From Prevotellaceae bacterium (GTDB taxonomy: Bacteria; Bacteroidota; Bacteroidia; Bacteroidales; UBA932), in contig JAIRLT010000208.1 in the NCBI GenBank assembly GCA_031259225.1, positions 1-8,694 of the forward strand: a stretch of 8,694 nt of DNA, read 5' to 3'. The position numbers and the translations under genes are program-made. Shown here one piece after another: positions 5,956 through 8,694 of the stretch (position 1 is the first letter of the stretch; each line of letters opens with the position of its first letter). The notes under the pieces are model-generated. The model searched no databases. It was not told the DNA's origin and worked only from the letters and a program-made list of their open reading frames with translations.

Positions 5956-7329
5956 CTACCGTCTTCCGCCGCTGGAATTGCGTGAACTGCCGCCACCGGA
6001 ACTTCCGGAACTCCCGGAGCTGCGCGAGCTACTGCTTCCCGTACTTCCCGTACTTCCCGTACTGCCCGAACTGCGCGACGATGAACTGCCGGTGCTCCGG
6101 TAGGAAGAAGAATTAGTGCTTTGCGATGAACTGGATGAACGCGACGTGGACACATTCTGGGATGACGACGAACTTCTGCTGTTGCTTGCCGGCGGCGTAT
6201 AGCTGTTCGTATTCGACGACGAGCGCGTACGGCTTTCATTGGCGCTGGACGGCGTCTGGTAGTTACTGCGCGTATTGCTAACAGTGCGGTTGTTCGTCGT
6301 ATTCCCGGAGGTACTGCTACGCGACGTAGCGCCGGTATTATAAGTCGAACGGCTGGAGGCTTCCGGACGAGTGTAAGTCTGTACATTTCGCGCCGCCCTG
6401 CTGCGGCTTACGTTCGATGAAGTTGGCGCAGTAGTTCTGCCAACGGTGGCATTGGTTCCGGTGGTGCGCGTAGTCCTTCCCACAACAGCCTGTGAACGAC
6501 CGGTAGTGGCGTCCCTGCTTACGGAGCGGGTGGTATTTACCGCGCTGCGCGTAGTGGTTGCCTGGTTGCGGCTACTGCCCGCCACTTGCCGAACTTGCGA
6601 CGAACGGGTCGCCTGACTGCTGGTGGCAACATTCCGTCCCTGCGGCGACCGCGAAGAAGAGGCGATGCTTGATAAGGAACGTCCATAGCGGGAATTGCTG
6701 TGGTGAGCATAGTAACGGTCATGGTGATGATAATAACGCGGATGATAGTGATAGTAGAAAGGGGTATATCCCCAACCATAATACCCATAATAATAGGGAC
6801 TGTACCATGCGTCGTAATAATACGGGCTGTACCACGAGTTATATCCCCAACCCCAAGCATAATAGGGGCTATAATAGCGCCACGGGCGGTAATAATAGGG
6901 ATAGTACAACGAACCATAATACCAGGGGTCGCTGTATTCCATATTGATGGTTACGGTATATTGCGGGTCGTCGAACATCCTCAGGCGGCGTTCGTAGGAA
7001 TTTTCGTTATCCGTTATGACGTAGGTTTTATCCGGCTCGGCGTCGATATATATAGAATTGGTGTCGGCGCTAATGTAGATAACATCGTCGCCGGGTGCGT
7101 CCGGCGTGTAGGTGGTTACCGGCTGCGGCGCCGTAGCCACGGTTGCACCGGTTTTTATTTTCAACTGTTCCAGTTCGGCATTATATGCCGGCGTTGCTGC
7201 CTGTGGGGACGGCGTGTAATAAATATCGTCATAAGCAGTAGCTGCCGGGCGGGTATTGCCGCAACCGCCGGCAAGCAACATAGCCGCTACAACGATAAAG
7301 AGGCTGGTACTAAATTTAAGTGTTTTCAT
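5956..7329 (-). CDS. Tyr-rich and Ser/Arg-rich low-complexity lipoprotein
   Basis: This 457-aa predicted lipoprotein is of unknown function. The signal peptide ends in lipobox AGGC with Cys at 23. Residues 24-130 are an ordered-looking acidic segment. Residues 131-208 are extremely Tyr/Trp/Pro-rich, with repeated YSPYYY-like units and a His cluster at 201-203. Residues 211-457 are Ser/Thr/Arg-rich, ending in SG/STG repeats and Gly-Gly-Arg-Arg. Similar Ser-rich Bacteroides proteins have been called vitellogenin-like, on composition alone. The start at 7329 is chosen over an in-frame ATG at 7401, because an AGGAG lies 8 nt upstream and the signal peptide begins here. It is the first of three minus-strand envelope genes, so a role with the OMPP1 porins is plausible but inferred. 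Basic, disordered tails of this kind could bind peptidoglycan or polyanions; this is not shown. Confidence 0.8.
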   Translation of the reverse strand: MKTLKFSTSLFIVVAAMLLAGGCGNTRPAATAYDDIYYTPSPQAATPAYNAELEQLKIKTGATVATAPQPVTTYTPDAPGDDVIYISADTNSIYIDAEPDKTYVITDNENSYERRLRMFDDPQYTVTINMEYSDPWYYGSLYYPYYYRPWRYYSPYYAWGWGYNSWYSPYYYDAWYSPYYYGYYGWGYTPFYYHYHPRYYHHHDRYYAHHSNSRYGRSLSSIASSSRSPQGRNVATSSQATRSSQVRQVAGSSRNQATTTRSAVNTTRSVSRDATTGRSQAVVGRTTRTTGTNATVGRTTAPTSSNVSRSRAARNVQTYTRPEASSRSTYNTGATSRSSTSGNTTNNRTVSNTRSNYQTPSSANESRTRSSSNTNSYTPPASNSRSSSSSQNVSTSRSSSSSQSTNSSSYRSTGSSSSRSSGSTGSTGSTGSSSSRSSGSSGSSGGGSSRNSSGGRR

Positions 7330-7337
7330 AATTTTAT

Positions 7338-7342
7338 CTCCT
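7338..7342 (-). promoter_or_regulatory. Shine-Dalgarno sequence of the lipoprotein gene
   Basis: The minus strand reads AGGAG at 7342-7338, 8 nt before ATG 7329. This is a well-spaced ribosome binding site and fixes the start. Such sites are uncommon in Bacteroidota, and none of the other genes here has one. Confidence 0.7.
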
Positions 7343-7437
7343 ATACTTTTATTTTTTATGTTACGTAATGACAAATTTCGTGCCAAAAAAACCGCCGGCA
7401 CGATTTACGGATTTACAGATTTAGGCTACCGCTTCGC

Positions 7438-7494
7438 GAATGGAGAGTGGAGAGTGGAGAGTGGAGAATGGAGAATTAGCTGGCGCGCCAGCTA
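7438..7494 (+). repeat. GARTGGA heptamer array with palindromic GC cap
   Basis: Heptamers GAATGGA, GAGTGGA (three times), GAATGGA and GAATTAG run from 7438 to 7479. They merge into an 18-bp perfect palindrome centred on GGCGCGCC (7477-7494). The junction GAATTAG-CTGGCGCG matches the ends of the two arrays at 7965-8077. Confidence 0.85.
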
Positions 7495-7525
7495 CATCTT
7501 CACATTTTCACATCTCCAATTTTTT

Positions 7526-7556
7526 TTTGCTGAATTGAAAATTCTTTCTACCTTTG
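7526..7556 (+). promoter_or_regulatory. Bacteroidota-type promoter for copy 2 element
   Basis: TTTG (7526-7529) and TACCTTTG (7549-7556) are separated by 19 nt, matching the consensus and identical in spacing to the promoter of copy 1. No protein gene follows for over 600 nt, so the most likely product is the structured RNA beginning near 7563. Homology with copy 1 begins upstream of the promoter at about 7514. Confidence 0.75.
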
Positions 7557-7599
7557 CACCTGATTTAAGTTATTTAAAACATAATTAATGTTCATTAAA

Positions 7600-7766
7600 A
7601 CATTTTGACCGCTTTTATTCTATCTCGGAAATCTGGAAAATTTCTATTGGTGTAACTGAATAAAAGCAAAACTTCATGAAAGAGAAACGTGAATTTTGCT
7701 TGTAGTTAGACCGGTATTCCAGAACCTCTGAGATAATAAGTAAAGTTCACGTTTCGCATTTTATAC
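7600..7766 (+). ncRNA. Putative structured RNA or hairpin element, copy 2
   Basis: This is the homologue of 36-200, inverted, 167 nt. The arms pair as TTATT-type ends, then CTGGAA (7633-7638) with TTCCAG (7717-7722), then 7648-7657 with 7704-7713 (one mismatch), then GCAAAA (7666-7671) with TTTTGC (7694-7699), closing a loop. At two helices the paired sequence differs from copy 1 while staying complementary, so structure rather than sequence is kept. Loop GAAACGTGAA (7684-7693) is perfectly complementary to the 3' tail TTCACGTTTC (7746-7755), and the tail is followed by TTTTAT. Transcription from 7526-7556 is inferred. No coding frame is present. A MITE is the main alternative to an RNA gene. 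Confidence 0.58.
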
Positions 7767-7842
7767 CAGACCCAATCGCTCAGAAAAAAGAACTTCCCGA
7801 AACAAGACCGACTAGATAAAAGCCGCCATTATGTTAAAGGCA

Positions 7843-7879
7843 CAGATTACACGGATTTTTTACGGATTACACGGATTAT
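7843..7879 (+). repeat. Short ACGGATT repeats
   Basis: ACGGATT occurs three times, interleaved with a T run and ATTACAC phrases. It resembles the GATTTACGG repeats at 7403-7424. It appears to be intergenic low-complexity sequence with no visible function. Confidence 0.5.
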
Positions 7880-7881
7880 AG

Positions 7882-7959
7882 TGCGGCAAAAGGGGATTGT
7901 TTAGTGAATGTTTGTGTTTGGGGATAATTTATAAGTGCGAAGCAATCCCCAAAGCCGCA
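7882..7959. repeat. Compound inverted repeat with alternative pairing
   Basis: TGCGGC (7882-7887) pairs with GCCGCA (7954-7959), and GGGGATTG (7892-7899) pairs with CAATCCCC (7943-7950). The two helices are separated by an AAAA/AAA internal loop. A third segment, TTTGGGGAT (7917-7925), can instead pair perfectly with ATCCCCAAA (7945-7953), excluding the inner helix. No T tract follows on either strand, so it is not an intrinsic terminator. Confidence 0.7.
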
Positions 7960-7964
7960 AAAAA

Positions 7965-8077
7965 GAGTTATGAGTTATGAATTATGAGTTATGAATTATG
8001 AGTTAGCTGACGCGGCTGAGGAGTTAAGAACTAAGAGTTAAGAATTAGGAATTAAGAATTAAGAATTAGCTGACGCG
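7965..8077 (+). repeat. Two tandem GARTTAN heptamer arrays with GC caps
   Basis: Array one (7965-8006) has GAGTTAT/GAATTAT units and ends GAGTTAG-CTGACGCG. Array two (8021-8069) has GAGTTAA, GAACTAA, GAATTAG and GAATTAA units and ends GAATTAG-CTGACGCG. All units are exactly 7 bp. The remaining sequence up to the small gene holds no recognised gene apart from the hairpin at 8123-8194. Confidence 0.85.
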
Positions 8078-8122
8078 CCGATAGACTTAGGACTGATGAT
8101 TTACACAATTAGAAATTATATT

Positions 8123-8194
8123 ACACAGAAACTAAAAACATAATATCACAAAATATAGCAATGCCTGTGTTATTAGTATTAAATGTTTCTGTGT
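8123..8194. repeat. Long hairpin upstream of small secreted-protein gene
   Basis: ACACAGAAAC (8123-8132) and GTTTCTGTGT (8185-8194) are a perfect 10-bp inverted repeat. AATATCACA (8142-8150) pairs 8 of 9 with TGTGTTATT (8167-8175), so the arms continue inward to a loop of about 16 nt. It ends 34 nt before ATG 8229, so it could be a leader structure or a small hairpin mobile repeat. No TAnnTTTG promoter was found around it. Confidence 0.65.
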
Positions 8195-8228
8195 TTTGGA
8201 AAACTATTAACAACAAAAAATACATTTT

Positions 8229-8507
8229 ATGAAAACAATTTTTTTCTTTTTCGCTTTGGCGTCAAGTGTTGCAGCCATTGCCACGCAACCCGAGCCGCGT
8301 GTGTATTACACCGGCAACAACGAACTTGCCACCAGTTCAGCAGACAGTGTACAATTAGCAACCGTAGCTCCCGCTCCTTTGGAGAGGGCGGGGGGAGAGG
8401 TGTTGGAGCGAGCTGCGGAAGCGGCGTTAGAGCCGGCGCCGGAATGCCCGGCATATCTCACCGGCAACGATGAGCCCGTTCCATTTGGACGTTTTATTGC
8501 GGAATGA
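8229..8507 (+). CDS. Small secreted protein, unknown function
   Basis: This 92-aa hypothetical protein is not a family I recognise. It has a clear N-terminal signal peptide (Lys, then a Phe-rich hydrophobic stretch, Ala-rich end near residue 16-19) with no lipobox. The mature part contains two copies of a short motif, YTGNNE (27-32) and LTGNDE (77-82), separated by an Ala/Glu-rich stretch. Part of that stretch (about residues 47-57) is encoded by a GC-rich hairpin sequence that looks like an intergenic repeat inserted in frame. An A-rich leader precedes the ATG, and a hairpin terminator follows at 8523-8591. It could be a real small exported protein or a decayed remnant. The signal peptide and terminator favour the former. 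Confidence 0.6.
   Translation: MKTIFFFFALASSVAAIATQPEPRVYYTGNNELATSSADSVQLATVAPAPLERAGGEVLERAAEAALEPAPECPAYLTGNDEPVPFGRFIAE
8368..8399. repeat. GC-rich hairpin repeat inside the small gene
   Basis: CTCCCGC (8368-8374) can pair with GCGGG...GAG (8388-8396, two bulged Gs), around an inner TCC-TTT-GGA mini-hairpin. Phrases of this type (CTCCTTTGGAG followed by G-rich sequence) are familiar as dispersed noncoding repeats in Bacteroidota, from general knowledge. Here one is read through in frame. Confidence 0.5.
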
Positions 8508-8522
8508 TATATAATAAAGTAG

Positions 8523-8591
8523 CCGGCAGGGTACGGTAAAGAAATCTTACCTATGGTTTATACATCAAAAGTCCACTGCCGGTTGCTTTTT
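8523..8591 (+). terminator. Probable terminator with long structured loop
   Basis: CCGGCAG (8523-8529) pairs perfectly with CTGCCGG (8576-8582), and TTGC followed by five Ts (8587-8591) comes next. The 46-nt interior holds a nested hairpin, GGTAA (8535-8539) with TTACC (8547-8551). It lies between the small secreted-protein gene and the next gene. The large loop is unusual for a simple terminator and could also be a leader element of the downstream gene. Confidence 0.6.
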
Positions 8592-8600
8592 CTTAAAAGC

Positions 8601-8694
8601 ATGAAAAACTTATTGCGAATATTTTTTTATCTCGGTATCGGGCTGGTGATAACCATCCTTGTGATACTATTAACCCTGACAGTTATCCAAAAAT
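8601..8694 (+). CDS. N-terminus of a membrane-anchored protein (partial)
   Basis: An open frame begins at ATG 8601 and runs off the window after 31 codons. It starts with a short basic segment (Met-Lys-Asn-Leu-Leu-Arg), then about 22 hydrophobic residues (FFYLGIGLVITILVILLTLT), a single N-terminal membrane anchor, and then Val-Ile-Gln-Lys. This layout fits several envelope proteins, including TamB-like translocation/assembly proteins, but too little is present to decide. The start follows a GCTTTT-TCTT-AAAAGC mini-hairpin (8585-8600). No Shine-Dalgarno is seen. Confidence 0.6.
   Translation, partial: MKNLLRIFFYLGIGLVITILVILLTLTVIQK

Larger units (their letters stand above)
7330..7513. other. 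Gap upstream of lipoprotein gene
   Basis: No gene is seen. Contents: the lipoprotein RBS; a palindrome TTACGTAA (7361-7368); a 6-bp inverted repeat CGTGCC (7379-7384) with GGCACG (7397-7402); GATTTAC-type short repeats (7403-7424); and the heptamer array listed separately. No exact TAnnTTTG box was found for the lipoprotein gene. The closest, GAAATTTG on the minus strand near 7379-7372, has one mismatch. Confidence 0.5.

Noticed and set aside
5940..6386. 148-aa Arg-rich minus-strand frame
   Set aside because: Frame-shifted reading of the Ser/Arg repeat region of the lipoprotein gene; composition follows from the repeats.
6700..7368. 222-aa plus-strand frame over the Tyr-rich region
   Set aside because: Antisense shadow: Tyr codons read backwards give Ile/Val-rich sequence. 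The lipoprotein has a lipobox and ribosome binding site.
7329..7401. Upstream ATG (7401) as the lipoprotein start
   Set aside because: It would bury the signal peptide behind 24 polar residues; AGGAG and the signal peptide support 7329.
7600..7766. Integron attC site
   Set aside because: A GTTRRRY-like GTTAGAC occurs in one arm, but its partner does not match RYYYAAC, copy 1 lacks it, and no integrase or cassette is present.
7965..8077. CRISPR array
   Set aside because: Units are 7 bp with no spacers and no cas genes nearby.

Overview
The window looks like Bacteroidales chromosome (phylum Bacteroidota). Several upstream regions carry the phylum's promoter signature, TAnnTTTG (-7) with TTTG or TTG about 19 nt further upstream. 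Most genes start behind A-rich leaders without a Shine-Dalgarno. Protein content also fits: two Bacteroidota-type OMPP1/FadL porins, a WbqC-family protein and two lipoproteins. I cannot place it below order level.

Layout. 1-540 has no protein gene but holds a structured element (36-200) with its own leftward promoter (219-249). A tRNA-Leu(GAG) lies on the minus strand (580-663) with promoter and terminator. A divergent plus-strand pair follows: a NagZ-like GH3 lipoprotein (845-1957) and a WbqC-family protein (TTG start, 1960-2592). A hairpin terminator separates these from three minus-strand genes, in transcription order: a Tyr-rich/Ser-rich lipoprotein (7329-5956), an OMPP1/FadL-type porin (5815-4316) and its paralogue (4062-2683). 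These three look like a cell-envelope module. From 7330 to 8228 there is no protein gene, but this stretch holds a second copy of the structured element (7600-7766, promoter 7526-7556), heptamer arrays and two further long inverted repeats. The right end has a small secreted protein (8229-8507), a hairpin terminator, and the first 31 codons of a membrane-anchored protein running off the window.

Main discovery candidate. 36-259 and 7514-7766 are diverged copies of one unit in opposite orientation. Each has a canonical Bacteroidota promoter with an identical 19-nt spacer, then about 165 nt folding into a long hairpin. The arms differ in sequence between copies but remain complementary (compensatory changes). 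In both copies the loop can also pair with the 3' tail, as in a pseudoknot. This suggests a duplicated structured noncoding RNA gene, or a promoter-bearing hairpin mobile element.

A second theme is a family of degenerate 7-bp tandem arrays (consensus close to GARTTAN) in nearly every intergenic gap. Several end in the same GC-rich cap (CTGRCGCG), and some abut or supply stop codons. All calls come from reading the sequence; no database search was run.
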